A stretch of DNA of 42,500 bases from Trachelipus rathkii (taxonomy: Eukaryota > Arthropoda > Malacostraca > Isopoda > Trachelipodidae), in contig JABUQX010018587.1 in assembly GCA_015478945.1 (NCBI GenBank), positions 2,501-45,000 of the forward strand, read 5' to 3'. The notes under the pieces were generated by a model. The model did not search any database. It was given only the letters and a program-made list of their open reading frames with translations, and was not told the DNA's origin. Position numbers and translations under genes: made by a program. Of this stretch, positions 1-10,946 are shown one piece after another. Numbering within the stretch: position 1 is the first letter of the stretch; each line of letters begins with the position of its first letter.

Positions 1-470
1 TATATATATAATTAAATATATATATAAATATATTAATATATATAAATATATATAATAATATATATTATATAATAATATATAGAGCTTGCCAGGACCATGC
101 CCTGGGTACGTCTTGACAATTGCGCTACAAGTTCCTGGTTCCCCATCCGACATATATATATACAATTAATAAATATATTATATATATATAGAACTATTAT
201 AAATATATATATAATATATATATATAATATTATAGATAAGTATTATTTATATATATAATATGTAATATATACTATAATATAAATAGTATTATATTATATA
301 AATAATATATATATATATATATATAATATATATATATACTATATAATAAATAGATATATATTATATATATATATAATATATATATATATATTATATATAT
401 TTATATATAGATATATAAGTATATATATATATGATTATATATATAATATAAGTATTATATATATATATAC
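1..470. repeat. Degenerate (AT)n tract with a short non-AT island
   Basis: Imperfect TA/TATAA dinucleotide repeats fill the window start. About 70 bases of mixed sequence (roughly 80-150) interrupt it. That island contains a possible 5-bp stem with a 7-base loop (CCAGG / CCTGG) on the minus strand and faintly recalls a tRNA-derived SINE, but no convincing A-box/B-box pair is present, so it is left unassigned. Confidence 0.9.
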
Positions 471-479
471 AGAAAACTC

Positions 480-1555
480 TGGGCAAACCAGTCCAACAAT
501 TTAACAGCTCTTTCTGTGCTGAAGAATGCTTTCATTATAGTCAAGATGGCATCCTTTTCTTAATTTTCTTGTCTATCGCCCTGGGTCCTCCCGTCCGTGC
601 TCTAGCTAGAAGAATTTATTGGTTCCGTATTATCAATAGATGAGAAAAATTTTTGTAGAATGTAGAGTCCCGTCTGAGAAACGCCTTCTAACTGAAACAA
701 TCCTAACTCCTTCAGGCCCTCCTCATGCCTACCATCATTACACAGAAAGTGATCCTTGTATCTAGCTCTACTTTGCACTCTCGTCGTAGCAATATCTAAG
801 ATCTATTCTTTAAATAAGGGGGCCCAAAATTGTGCAGTAATACTTCTATTGGGCCTAGCCAGAGCTATATACAGTTAATTATTACGTATTTTTGCTCTGG
901 TAAACAAACATGTGCGCAGTTATTATTTCCAGGCATCTTATTAGCTTTTATTATTTTGCTGCTCCAAACACTTTGATTACAGTCTACTTACAATCCAAGT
1001 CACTGCTTCAAAGTTACAACTATATCACTTTTCCTTGGTCCACGCAAGTCAAAGCTAATCCTCCTATTCATTATCGCGCAGTAAAACTTTTATTTGAGAA
1101 ACGTAGGTGAAGAACCCTCACAATTTTTAACTTAAAAAATCCATTTGCCTACTATCTGCCCACCCAGTAAAGTTAATCAAGAATCATTGTTTTGATATCT
1201 TTAAGCATCCTTCAGCTTTTTCCTAACTGAGGGGCCATTGGTATACGAGTCTGCAAACTCTAGAAAAACTGTGCAATTGTAAGTTCATGGTTCTAATCAC
1301 TCTAATATCTAGTGAGGGAACAATAGTAACTTCCCACTTCTGAACCCTGTGGACAAGCCACTCTTTCACTATTTCCCATATGGACTTATTTGCTATTTAG
1401 TTTTACACACTGGTTTTCTAGCCAGCACTATCTTTAAGTCCAACCAATTTTGGAACACACTTGAGCCTAGTATGTTCACCACTACTTTCTCTCTACTATA
1501 AATAACCATTCGCTCCTTATGTTGGAATCTGACACAACGCCTTATATCTTAATGT
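480..1555 (-). pseudogene. CR1/L2-like non-LTR retrotransposon RT remnant
   Basis: Decayed C-terminal half of a reverse transcriptase from a CR1/L2-type LINE, read on the minus strand through several frame changes and stops. In correct family order I see a degenerate 'G-V-P-Q-G-S' box (read VACPQGSEVGS, about 1361 to 1328), the catalytic-box region read FADSYTNG where the family has FADDTKL (1257 to 1234), a W-ADRWQM-like thumb motif (1167 to 1142), the 'LVRPHLEYCVQFWAP' region read ALARPNRSITAQFWAP (about 862 to 821), and an LKELGLFQLE motif (715 to 686). Spacing between these boxes is close to normal, so this is a linear decayed copy and not shuffled pieces. The 5' half (endonuclease, fingers) is missing: near 1555 the sequence switches to a plus-strand Jockey-like element. 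The order of motifs makes LINE identity firm. CR1 versus L2 cannot be decided by eye. Confidence 0.7.
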
Positions 1556-1559
1556 AATA

Positions 1560-2700
1560 TTCTGCTCCGACAGTCTCATCCTCCATGCGGTTTTTCTGGC
1601 ACTTTTGGTCGATTCTCACGTCTAACTATCAATCTGGAATAGACTGCGTCTTGACTTCTGATGAAGCTTCGGCTTCTGCACTAAGGTGGGAGCTGTAATC
1701 GTCTGACGGAGATGAGCAGGTTCGATCCTTTCTTTCGACAAAGATCTTTCTTCCTCATAATTTCCACTTGATCGATCGTGCTCTGTTCTCTGGCCTTCAG
1801 GCGTAGAGAGACAGCGCGTATCGAAGTGGAAAAATTCTCGTTCTCCTATCCACGCTCGTGCCTAATTTTCACTCAAGCTAAAATCGTTTGCAGGAGTTAC
1901 TCTCGGAGCAAAGCGGGCGTTGTCAATCAACACGACAGTGCGCTAACTCCTTGGATCTTCGCTACTAACAATCTTTTCTGGCCTCTTGGCCTAAAATTAG
2001 CATCTCTGAACAATTTTATCCTGTATTAATCAAATCTTTTGCCCGCTCTTATTCGACTGAAATGGCGTCTGTTGCTAAACATCTTCCAAACTGAAGTAAG
2101 GCCAATCCGTCGGCCTCACTTTTCACCCCTAACTCAACCCTTGACGATTCTGGCATTCCTCCTCACCTCTCCTACTCCTTCTCTGCTCAGGTTTCCTATT
2201 GCGCTTTTTACCTTGATGACTTACATTTGATACGGCATAACACCGGGCCCTTGAAAGATCTATGAAGCCGTTATGGAGAGGCGGTGGTCCCGCATGCATC
2301 CTCCCCTGTAGTTTTCGAGGGAATGCGTGCTTACGTGCTTGTGACGCCCGCCCCTCGTTTCAACATATTCTCCTAATTGTCCAATACTGACGCGTCAATA
2401 TCTAAACCTCCGCCCCTCAGTTCAACTAATATTTCTCTATGTCTCAATACTAGTCTCAATACTAATACATATACTGACTAGCTCTAATACTAATATCTAC
2501 TAACTAATATGCTCTTCCATGCTTCTGTGTTTCCCTGCTGATTGTGAACTCTCACCACTTAAAGCCGTGCGGTCTGTTCTCATTCTGCGGTAATTTGCGT
2601 CTAGCGGTATGAAATCTTTGCGTGTGCACACCCCCTGCCCTGATGAGGCTGTCTGCCTGGAGCTGGTGGTGCCTAACTAAAAAGAAAGAAAAAAAAAGAA
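1560..2700 (+). pseudogene. Jockey-like LINE remnant, internally deleted, with 3' end
   Basis: Plus-strand remnant of a Jockey-type non-LTR retrotransposon. The clearest coding trace begins at 2101, reading ANPSASLFTPNSTLDDSGI. This matches the typical entry to the RT domain in Jockey-like elements (KA-LF-S-FA-NSTLDDSG). A PPVVF motif around 2310 fits the following 'GPDGVPPVVLK' block. From there the RT core, including the catalytic box, is absent: after ~2370-2510 the sequence resumes at the C-terminal and 3' UTR part (2522-2622). That part aligns base by base with the end of the longer copy at 19665-21180 (shared stretches around CTTCTGTGTTTCC, CACTT.AAAGC and TAATTTGCG). It ends in an A-rich tail at 2678-2700. 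The 1560-2010 part is weaker and may be the endonuclease-RT linker. Several stops and frame changes exclude function. Confidence 0.65.
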
Positions 2701-2774
2701 TGGTAACGGAATCCATCGGGAAAGCCATGAAAGTTACTGTTCTTCAATCAGCCCTTATGTGGGGAACCTTATCA

Positions 2775-4735
2775 AAGTATAGTCAATATATATATAATAG
2801 TATATTATATTATAATTATTATATATTATATATAGATATATATATATATAGCTTATATATATATATAATATATATATATATAATATATACATATAGGAGA
2901 GAGAGAGCAGAGAGAGAGAGAGCGCGCGGAAAATATAGTTTTTTTTTTAAATTAGATATTGGAAAGGAAAAATAAAAACAAAAACAGCAAAAAATATCAA
3001 TTTTTCATGATTAAATTTCAATTAATAATAATAGATAATGATAATAATAATAATAAAATAATAATAATAATATATTAATATATAATGAATAATATATTAA
3101 TCAATATATATATTAGAAGTATTTTACAAAATATCTTCCCATTACAATACTTTTTTCTTTCACAGGGAAAACGAATTTTTGCCAATATTGTAATGTTTTA
3201 TCAATAATTCGTACTACATGTTAATATATTATTTCTAAAGTAAGGAACTTTAATTGACTTATGTTTGTAAAAACAATGATTATTATATTTCACAGATTCT
3301 AATAATAATTTTTTGAATTAAATGGTTTTTTAGTAGAGTAAAAGAGATATAATATTTTCAATAAAGTTGCCGAGTTTGATTATTCGAATTATTTTAAATC
3401 TTATTAGCTCGGCTAGATCGGCGAATCTGGTGGCCTTAATGATATTTGCTAAGAATTTTATGTTAGGCTTTATCGTTTCAAAATTATATATAATGATACA
3501 TACATTTATATCATCTAATTTATTTTTCCTCTGCTATGTTTAAATATTTTGGCAGCCCTTTATTATTTTATAATCATTTCTTATAAAAGTTACTCTTTTC
3601 TTTTTTTTTTAATCTCTTTTTTATTTCATTTTAATTTTTACAGATACTATTTCATTGTTTATTATTTTTTTTTATATTATTTTTTAGTTTTCATTGGTGA
3701 TATTTGATTTTTTTGTTCGCTTTACAACTGCGCATTATTTATTATTATTATTATAGTTATAGTATGTTTTTATATATGGTTATTATTATTTATATATTAT
3801 TTTAGATTATTTTTAGTTCGCCTAAATATTGCATATATTTTGTTAATATTTATTAGTACCCTAAAAATTTAATATTTTTTATATATTTATTATTATTTTT
3901 ATATTTATATGTTTTTGTTATTTAGGAATAAATAAAAATTTATGTTAATTAAAAATTAAATAAAACGTAAATAAATTCCTATTTTTTGAATAAAAGTATT
4001 ATTTGATTTTATTGTTTTTATCCTTCTAGTGTCTGGTGTCTTTCATCGCTCGCTATCAATTATGTATGACTTGTGTTATTGCTTCGCTCAGCTTGTAGAT
4101 ATTTGAGTATTATTATTTTTAATTATATATATATATTTTATATATATTATTATATTATAGTAGTCATAATGATTATATTATATTATATATATATTTTATT
4201 TGTTATTATTAATTATATATTATATATAATATTGTATTGTGAGTTTGTTATTATTTCTAAATTTCTACTTCCACCTTTGAATAAATTAAAGTTATTTTAC
4301 CTCCTTACAATTATTCTTGTCCGTTGTATATGAAGTTTGATTTATTTGTATTATGTATTTCATGATTGTTTTAACTATTTATTGAATTGGATATGCATTG
4401 TAGAATTGGGATTGCTTGATTTAATGTTGAAAAGTTTTTGATATGATATTATTGGGATAGTAACGTAAGTTGATTGATATGTTGATTAAGAAAGAATAGT
4501 GCTTAATTCGTCGCGGTTTGCATTCATGTATTAAATATTTGATATATTTGAGATATAAAAAAAAAAAAATAATATTGTCAGGCTTATGAATAAAAAAAAT
4601 CTGTCATATTAGGATATATATATATATTATATATATATATATATATAATATATATATATAATATATATTATATATCATATAATATTATATATATATTATA
4701 ATATTATTATATATATATATACTATAATATAAAAA
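2775..4735. repeat. AT-rich region with (AT)n, (GA)n and TTA-rich low complexity
   Basis: No gene seen. (AT)n at about 2785-2895 runs into a short GA tract (2896-2925). Next come AAT-rich repeats (3025-3115), a mostly A+T stretch with scattered complex sequence (3120-4600), and another (AT)n block (4613-4730). The predicted peptides here are low-complexity I/Y/L strings from repeats and are not genes. Confidence 0.8.
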
Positions 4736-5170
4736 ATTCGAAGCTGTTAATCGCTAATTATGTAGGCAGGAAATAGGAGCCGTTATAATCCTAAAGCACG
4801 AACATATACATGATCAATACAGAAAAGTCCTTCTAGTCTTGTGAATCGGGCGGTAGCTTTCGATCCGTGCTGGATCCTCCGTCCGACGCAGTGAGTTGAA
4901 AGACAAAAGAATTTTTAGATTTAAATCAATGAAAAGTGGATAAGTTAAATATAATATAAATGTGTGCAAGAAATAAGTTAATGTAGATATGTTGTTAACA
5001 TTTTTTTGAAATATATATCTTCTATTATTATTTATTTATAATTTATTTATATATAATAGATATAATATAATATATAATAAATATATAATATATATATATA
5101 TATATATTATAAATATATAATATATAATTAAATATATATATATATATATATATAATATATAATAAAACTT
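4736..5170. other. Unassigned mixed sequence followed by (AT)n
   Basis: About 290 bases (4736-5025) of normal-complexity DNA with a GC-richer core near 4840-4900, then (AT)n to 5165. I see no ORF, no RNA-like fold I trust and no recognisable element. Confidence 0.4.
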
Positions 5171-5174
5171 ACTT

Positions 5175-7330
5175 ATTCTGCTCCGGCGCACCTTAACTTG
5201 GAGGGCCGACACTGCCTCCAGAAGCCGCTGCGCACGGCGTTACAGGTCGAGAACGTAGGATATAGAGAAACGGCCGCGGGGGGGCGTCGAGAGCAGAGCC
5301 CCCAGAAGGAGGTGCTGTATTGTGTCTTGGGCATTTAACATCTGGTGCAAGTGGGGGGAGGTGACATTATCTAGTTTGGATCTATATATTTATATTGCAT
5401 GAGTTTAGGGTGGTGACCTGATCTGTTCCGGGCAAGGTCGATTTGGCCTCTTCTGGACAGCGTTTTCTTTCTAAGGGAAGGTTTTGGGGGGGAGGGGGTT
5501 TAGTAAAATTATGTTATTTGGGCGGGTTTGAAGGTTGGTAATGGTTAGATGATGTAAAATAGCGCGTAATCCTACCTATGAAGGGGGCGGGAATTATTTG
5601 TACAGTGTATGTAATAGAAGGAGCTGGTGAAGAAGGGGGTTTTTTTTTATTTGTCGGCGGGGGGGGTTGGAGAGAATTTGGGTGACAAGGGTGGGATGGA
5701 ATACGTGTTTTCTGATAAAATTGAGTCCCCACAATCTCCAGGTGTGTAGAGAGGGGAGCTATGGAATTTTTCGTTCGTGTAAATGGTGGTGGGTGGTTTT
5801 TTGTGCAACTGTGATAATCGTGAGTAGCTGTGTTAGAAGATTGTAATCTTTTGTGTTTGATTTGAGAGTGCTGGAACCATGCTGGAGAGCATTAGCTTTA
5901 GATTTGTTCTAAGGAGTTGTTTATAAGTAGTGATGAGTGTGTTTTCTATCGCTTGAAGTTATGATTGAGAAGGTTCGGAGGGTGTTAGTTCTGTCGGTTG
6001 AAGAATGTGATTTGGAGCGATTGTGGGGGGAGAAGTCATGTGAGTGTTCATAAGGTAATCCCAATATTGTGGTGTTTTGTTTAGTGGAAGGAGTTATGTT
6101 CAGCGGTGATTATAGATGGAGGAGGATTGGTGAAGGTCATATTAAAAGTAATGAGGACTTTAGGGGGGGCTGTCCATTCTGTTTGGAGCAAGCCAATTTG
6201 CTAATAAATGTAAATATTCTGGTATTGTGTTGGCTTATGGTTACTGTCTGGTGTTGGGCTAAGACTGATGGTCGTCTGCGTAATGGTAAAAGTCTTGGTG
6301 ATTGGTGGGTTGGGGTGGTATATCTGCTGTGAAAAAGTTGAACAAGAAATGGAGAGAGAATAGGCGCATTAAAAAATGGGATTTGTTTAATTGAAAAGGA
6401 TAAGATGAGGTTGTTTTTGTATGAAACCTTTGCTCAAACGATTGGTAGCGAAGGGGAGCCAATTTTTTTGTCAATTATTTACCAGGGAGAGTGGAGGATT
6501 TTTTGAATAAGGAGTGTGTTGGGAACAGTGTCGAATGCTGTTTATGTCTATTGCGTGGTAATTTGTCTGTTGGAGGATGGTTGAAGCCATTCAATGACTG
6601 TGTTGTGTAAGGGAGGTGAGGGCGGTGGTTGTTAGAGTGGTTGCTTCTTGGAATCCGTGTGGAAATCCTGGGAGAGTAATCGTGGTGGGATTAATTTTGT
6701 TTAGTATTAATTTCTCAAAGTTTACTAATGGAGCACATAGCAAGTAGAACATTGGGCGGTGGAAGGAGGGGAGTTAGGGTGCTTTTCTTTGGTTTGAGTT
6801 ATTGGATTAAAATGCTTGTTCTCAGATTGGTGGTAATATTAGTGTGCCAAGATTGTGTTGAAGATTCAGTGATTAGGCAGGATTGCCTTTTTCCAAGGTT
6901 GTGTTTAATGTGTAGGTTTGATATTGAGCTCTGGACCTGTGCTTTCTGAATTTTGAGGGTTTTTAATGGCTTCTGTATATCATGTTTGGTGTGAATGGGT
7001 TGGAGGGTGGTGGTCTACATTGGAGTTTCTAAATTCTTTTTTTGAGTATTTAGTTATCAGGGCGAGTAGGTTTCCGGGAGATGTTTGCATAATGTTTTTA
7101 GCAAGACTGTCTGATGGTTGTTTTGGGGAAGGGAGGGAGGTATTGGGTAAAGATGGGGGATCGGGGGATTGTGGGGGTTGATTGAGAAGGTTTTTTCTGC
7201 TTTTGAAATTGCACAGGTTTTCTTATTGTCTATGCGAAAGATATTTTGTTGTAAGTATCTTATAAATACTTATTTGGTAGTTTACTTTGGAATAAAGTTC
7301 GAAGGCGTTAGAGATTTTGGGGCGTTTTAG
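5175..7330 (-). pseudogene. Jockey-superfamily non-LTR retrotransposon RT remnant (YADD)
   Basis: Long decayed reverse transcriptase on the minus strand, recognisable from finger to C-terminal zinc region. In order along the minus strand: an FTPNMIYRSH-like block (6995 to 6966) fitting the 'FTP..T..AIK.LK..KA.GPD' region; a PHGFQEATTLTTTAL-like block (about 6650) fitting 'HGFR..HST..AL'; AFDTVPNTLLIQKIL (about 6538 to 6495), the 'KAFDTV.H..L..KL' motif; and the catalytic box YADD, intact at 6282 to 6271. Next come an LQTEW block, the 'LEIVGTQFYQKTRIPSHP' region (about 5750 to 5690) and a KCPRHNTAP stretch (about 5336 to 5310) matching the C-terminal Cys/His motif. Stops and frame shifts break every block, so it is dead. 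The plus strand is strongly G+T-biased over the whole segment, mirroring the A+C-rich coding strand usual for such elements. Clade assignment within the Jockey/I group is uncertain. Confidence 0.72.
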
Positions 7331-7339
7331 GTTTGTTAT

Positions 7340-7474
7340 AATATTATAGTATATATATATATATAATATAATATATCATATTATTAATATAGATATAATA
7401 TATATATATATATATATAATATATATATAGGTTTGTTATATAATATTATATATATATAATATATAATGTATATA
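7340..7474. repeat. (AT)n tract bordering the palindrome
   Basis: Imperfect AT/TATAA repeat directly left of the palindrome arm that starts near 7475. Confidence 0.85.
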
Positions 7475-7844
7475 TAGGGGAAGTCTAAAGTTGTAGAAAT
7501 CTTTCTTTGAATAAAAAAAATTACCTTATAATATTTCTGTCCTTTGATAAAGTTAATATTGTAGTATTCCAATTTTTTATTCTTTTTTGAAATAAGATAG
7601 CTATAAATTCTTCTATCAATTAAGCATTGATTATGTTATGGATCCATAAATTATTACAATAATTTGTACATGTTGTGATACAAATAAATGGAAAAGTGGC
7701 GCTGAAAGAAAAATTAGAAGGAAAAAACAAACAAACAAAAAAAATCAAACAGAATAATTTATAAATTTTTGAACTGGGTGAAAAAGTTAAGAAAGAAATA
7801 ACCAGTATGTAGAAAGCCGTGTAAATTTTTAACTGGCTCCAGCA

Positions 7845-8050
7845 TGTTAAAATTGCCTGCCTTTGGCTACGATTCTAACTCCGGCTCCGGCTCTAACTCT
7901 CGTTCTAGTTCAGCTAAGACCTCTTCATTTTATAATATTTTTTACATTTTTTCTCCTGCTCAACTCCACCCAAAAATATTTGTTGTCCTGCTCCGGCTCT
8001 CTAAAACCTTGAGATTCCAGAACACCGAATTCACAGTCCTGGCCCTTTAA
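7845..8050. mobile_element. GCTCCGG-rich non-autonomous element piece (copy in each arm)
   Basis: Runs of CTCCGGCTCCGGCTC-like sequence start near 7876. The piece ends in CCTGGCCCTTTAAG, the reverse complement of a CAGGGGCC-type hAT end. The inverted counterpart is at about 11365-11550 (CAGGGGCCAG near 11369). A related fragment at 31840-31965 ends ACGGCCCCTTAAG. This looks like a short hAT-type non-autonomous element that was already present before the arm was duplicated. The family name is unknown to me. Confidence 0.4.
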
Positions 8051-8649
8051 GATACTATATAATAGGAGAAAAAGAAAACTTGACCTCGCACCAATACCAA
8101 AGAGTGTGAGGAAACGAAGGAGAATAATGAATAAGAGGAAAATGCTTCGAATATTTAAAAAATATCAAAAATTGTAAGACCTTTCATAGTGACATTTATT
8201 CTAAAAAAATATTTTCTACTTTCTCTTTCTTATTGCAAAATAAGATCAAATAAGGCACGTTATTTGAGGACTAATATGAGCTTCTTATTTGCATGACCTC
8301 CATTTAATTTGCCTTAAGAGGTCATTGACCCTTGGTTGGTCAGTTACAACTCTCCACGGCAATTCACACTTTTAGGAGCATAACCTGCATTTATTTTCTA
8401 TCTGATAAGTACATCTTAAAATGTAGAGCAGGAGTTGTCAAACATACGTCCCGAGAAGGGTTCCCATCCGGTCCACGGTTTGATTTAAATTATAAAAAAT
8501 AAAAATTAAAAGCAATAAAAAATTCATTAATGTAGGAGCTATTTTTCTATTTTTGTTAAGCCATTATAGTTTTTGTCACTTGTGCCTACGCTCGATTAGA
8601 AATGCTAATCCAGTTTTTAGCACGAATTTTGTACATAAACGAACGTTTG

Positions 8650-8795
8650 TTTACAAATATTTTGATCAGTTGTTGTGATGGAGCATGTGGTTTTGGAATA
8701 AACAGAAATAAAAAAATAACAAATGGTTTATATTACAAATAATTGATCAACTATTGTGATGGAGCTTATCGATTTGGAAGAAATTAGATTTAAAG
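8650..8795 (+). repeat. Two-copy direct repeat in the left-arm-only segment
   Basis: A ~50-bp unit occurs twice at a spacing of about 80 bases: one copy runs from about 8654 (CAAATATTTTGATCAGTTGT...), the other from about 8735 (CAAATAATTGATCAACTATT...), each followed by GTGATGGAGC and then TTTGGAA. It lies in the 8565-9030 stretch that has no counterpart in the right arm, so either the left arm gained it or the right arm lost it. Confidence 0.7.
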
Positions 8796-9300
8796 CTAAT
8801 TTTATGAATGAAACATTGATCAAATCAAACGGAAATCTACGCCGCCATCTTGTTTGTTTACATTTTTTCATAAGCATTTTCCTAAATTCGGCAATCACGG
8901 GAAATGGCAACCTTACAGAATTTAGAAAATTTCATTTTCCTAAATTTGTGCTAAATTTGAAAAAAACGAACGCAAACTTTAGTATTTCTTACGTTTCGTA
9001 AGCACAAATGCAAAAACGAAAACGGCTTTAATTTCAATTTACAAAGATAAAAATCGGACTATCTGGCAGCTCAGACACATTGAGTCACTCTTCTAGCGCC
9101 AGCGATACTGGCCTTCAGGCTCATTCTTGCAAGTTTTTTCTTGTTATTGAGACGTGTAGTGATGAAGTGAACTTAGGTATATTTCATAAGTTCATCCTCT
9201 TGGAAAATATTGTAAATTTCTCTTTAGCCATATACCCTAATATGTCCAAACCAAGAAAGATTGCTAGTGATAGTGAACAAATCATGGAGAGATTTACATT

Positions 9301-9810
9301 TTTCAATACAGTGCCCCTACTTAACCAACGAACATTGCTATGATATGACAATCCATATGGAATATCACTGCCATTCAAGAGGTCATCAAATTGTTGGTAA
9401 TTTATGGTACGACTACGAAAAAAATTAGCACTTTTCACTGCAATAAAATGATTGATTTTAAGAACTTTGTAACAAAACAATTCGCGATATATAATGCATT
9501 GCACTCCATAGAGATGACGATCTTTATCAACGGACTGCCATTTTGATTTTAATCTGGAAATTACATCTAAATCACGCTCAATCATCTGAGGAGCGCCATC
9601 TGTATTTATAGTCACCATCTTGTTCCATTCTATATTAAATTTATCTAAAGGAAAAATAGCTTTACCTGTTGCTTGGTTTTTCATAGGAACTAACTCAACA
9701 AATTCTTCCATAATGCAAATATTTTTATCAACTCTGCGAATGAATATTAAAAGTTGGGTGCTACAAAAATCAGTGATATCAGTATTCGATGCAGCAATAT
9801 AAATCTCTCC
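9301..9810 (-). pseudogene. hAT transposase core fragment (GTF2IRD2-like)
   Basis: Central RNase H-like part of a hAT-superfamily transposase of the type often annotated 'general transcription factor II-I repeat domain-containing 2-like'. On the minus strand the reading frame gives SNTDITDFCSTQLLIFIRRV (family: DESTDITDTAQL-IFIRGV), then MEEFVELVPMKNQATG, TINTDGAPQMIE (the conserved TDGAPAM motif with its acidic residue), QCIIYRELFCYKVL (family H-IIHQEALC-K) and VRWLSRGTVLK (the conserved VRWLSRG block). The first His of CIIHQ is Tyr here. Family similarity spans essentially the palindrome spacer; beyond it the frame runs into arm sequence (to 9184 on one side, to a TGA near 9832 on the other) with no clear match. 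N-terminal BED-like and C-terminal dimerisation parts are missing or unrecognisable, so this fragment cannot encode an active enzyme. Confidence 0.78.
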
Positions 9811-10289
9811 ACGATATTTGTTTCACTTATCACTACCATCTTTCTTTGTTTAGAATATTGGGGTATATAGAGTTATAAGAGATATTTATAATATTTTGCA
9901 AGAAGATGAACTTATGAAATATACCTAAGTTTCACTTCATCACTACACGTCCCAATAACAAGAAAAAACTTACAAGAATGAACCTGAAGGCTAGTTTCTC
10001 TGGCGCTAGAGGGGTGACTCAATACGTCTGAGCTGACAGATAGTACGATTTTTATCTTTGTAAATTGAAGGTTTATTAACTGTAAAATGAAAAATAGCTC
10101 CAAGTAATGCAGATCATTATTATTTTTATTTTTTATAATTTATAATCAAACGTGATGCGGATGGGAACCTTCTCGGGCCTTATGTTTCACACCTGCTCGG
10201 CGGATGTATTTATAACGAGTTATGTTGATTTGCATAAGAGGAATAATCTCTACAATCAGGATTCCGGCACGATTGAGTATTAATATTAT

Positions 10290-10399
10290 TTATTAGTTAG
10301 TCGTAACTCTCACTCGCTAGTTAGGATTATTATTATTCATTAATATAGATTATTAGATTATTATTAATAATTATATTATTATTATTATTTATTATTATC

Positions 10400-10442
<43 letters not shown>

Positions 10443-10620
10443 GAACAAAGCGAGAAACTATTTTAAAACTTTTTGAATGTTAAAAACATTTATTAATTAT
10501 TAATTCATTATTTTTTATTATTATTATTATTATTATTATTTGTATTATTATTATTAATTACTTTACATTAACTTGTTACTATTCTTATTATTATTATTTT
10601 ATTATTTTAATTATTCATTA
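10290..10620 (+). repeat. (ATT)n microsatellite blocks
   Basis: Two interrupted (TTA/ATT)n runs (about 10365-10440 and 10520-10620) inside the right palindrome arm, absent from the left arm. Confidence 0.9.
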
Positions 10621-10635
10621 TTATTTTTATTAGTA

Positions 10636-10701
10636 GGAGAGAGAGAGAGAGAGAGAGGAGAGAGGAGAGGAGAGAGGAGAGAGAGAGAGGAGAGGAGAGA
10701 G

Positions 10702-10741
<40 letters not shown>

Positions 10742-10768
10742 CGGAGAGAGAGAGGAGGAGAGAGAAGA

Positions 10769-10801
<33 letters not shown>

Positions 10802-10911
10802 GAGAGAGAGAGAGTAGAGAGAGAGGAGAGAGGAGAGAGAGAGAGAGAGAAGAGAGCAGAGAAGAGAGAAGAGAGAAGAGAGAGAGGAGAGAGAGGAGAG
10901 AGAGAGAGCAC

Positions 10912-10946
<35 letters not shown>
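10636..10946 (+). repeat. (GA)n microsatellite, ~310 bp
   Basis: Almost pure AG dinucleotide with GGA and GAA interruptions. It yields spurious 90-130 residue E/R-rich (plus) and S/L-rich (minus) open frames that are not genes. Its mirror-symmetric purine run is of the type that can adopt triplex (H-DNA) structure. Confidence 0.95.

Larger units (their letters stand above)
7475..9300. repeat. Left arm of a ~4.4 kb imperfect palindrome
   Basis: Nearly all of this arm recurs in inverted orientation in 9797-11880. Exact checks: bases 8106-8125 are the perfect reverse complement of 11281-11300, and 9151-9170 of 9932-9951. Between such anchors the arms align at a divergence I judge to be roughly 15-25%, with small indels. 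Outer pairing begins around 7475/11880 and inner pairing ends around 9300/9797. The left arm has about 465 bases (8565-9030) with no partner on the right. The arm covers a hAT terminus (from 8429 inward) and about 950 bases of flanking DNA outside it. A GGCTCC-type element piece lies in that flank. Confidence 0.88.
8429..10195 (-). mobile_element. Chimeric hAT element inside the palindrome
   Basis: Both ends carry CAGG-type hAT terminal inverted repeats. The left end reads CAGGAGTTGTCAAACATACG from 8429; the right end, read inward from 10195 on the minus strand, is CAGGTGTGAAACATAAGGCC. Both resemble the common animal hAT terminus CAGGGGTGTCAAAC. The spacer encodes part of the transposase. 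The inverted similarity is far longer than normal hAT TIRs and continues outside both ends. The bases outside the ends (8421-8428 and 10196-10203) are related as an inverted pair, not a direct 8-bp target duplication. I infer that one half element plus its flank was duplicated head-to-head, so this is not a normal two-ended insertion. Confidence 0.55.

Noticed and set aside
85..155. Possible tRNA or SINE island within the first (AT)n tract
   Set aside because: A 5-bp stem with 7-base loop is present, but I could not place a consistent A box, B box or acceptor stem.
9080..9343. 87-codon plus-strand ORF over the inner left palindrome arm
   Set aside because: Lies antisense to the transposase fragment; no recognisable motif and no counterpart frame kept in the right arm.
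8421..10203. 8-bp target-site duplication for the hAT element
   Set aside because: ATGTAGAG before 8429 and CTCGGCGG after 10195 do not match directly; they are related only as inverted sequences, consistent with the palindrome.
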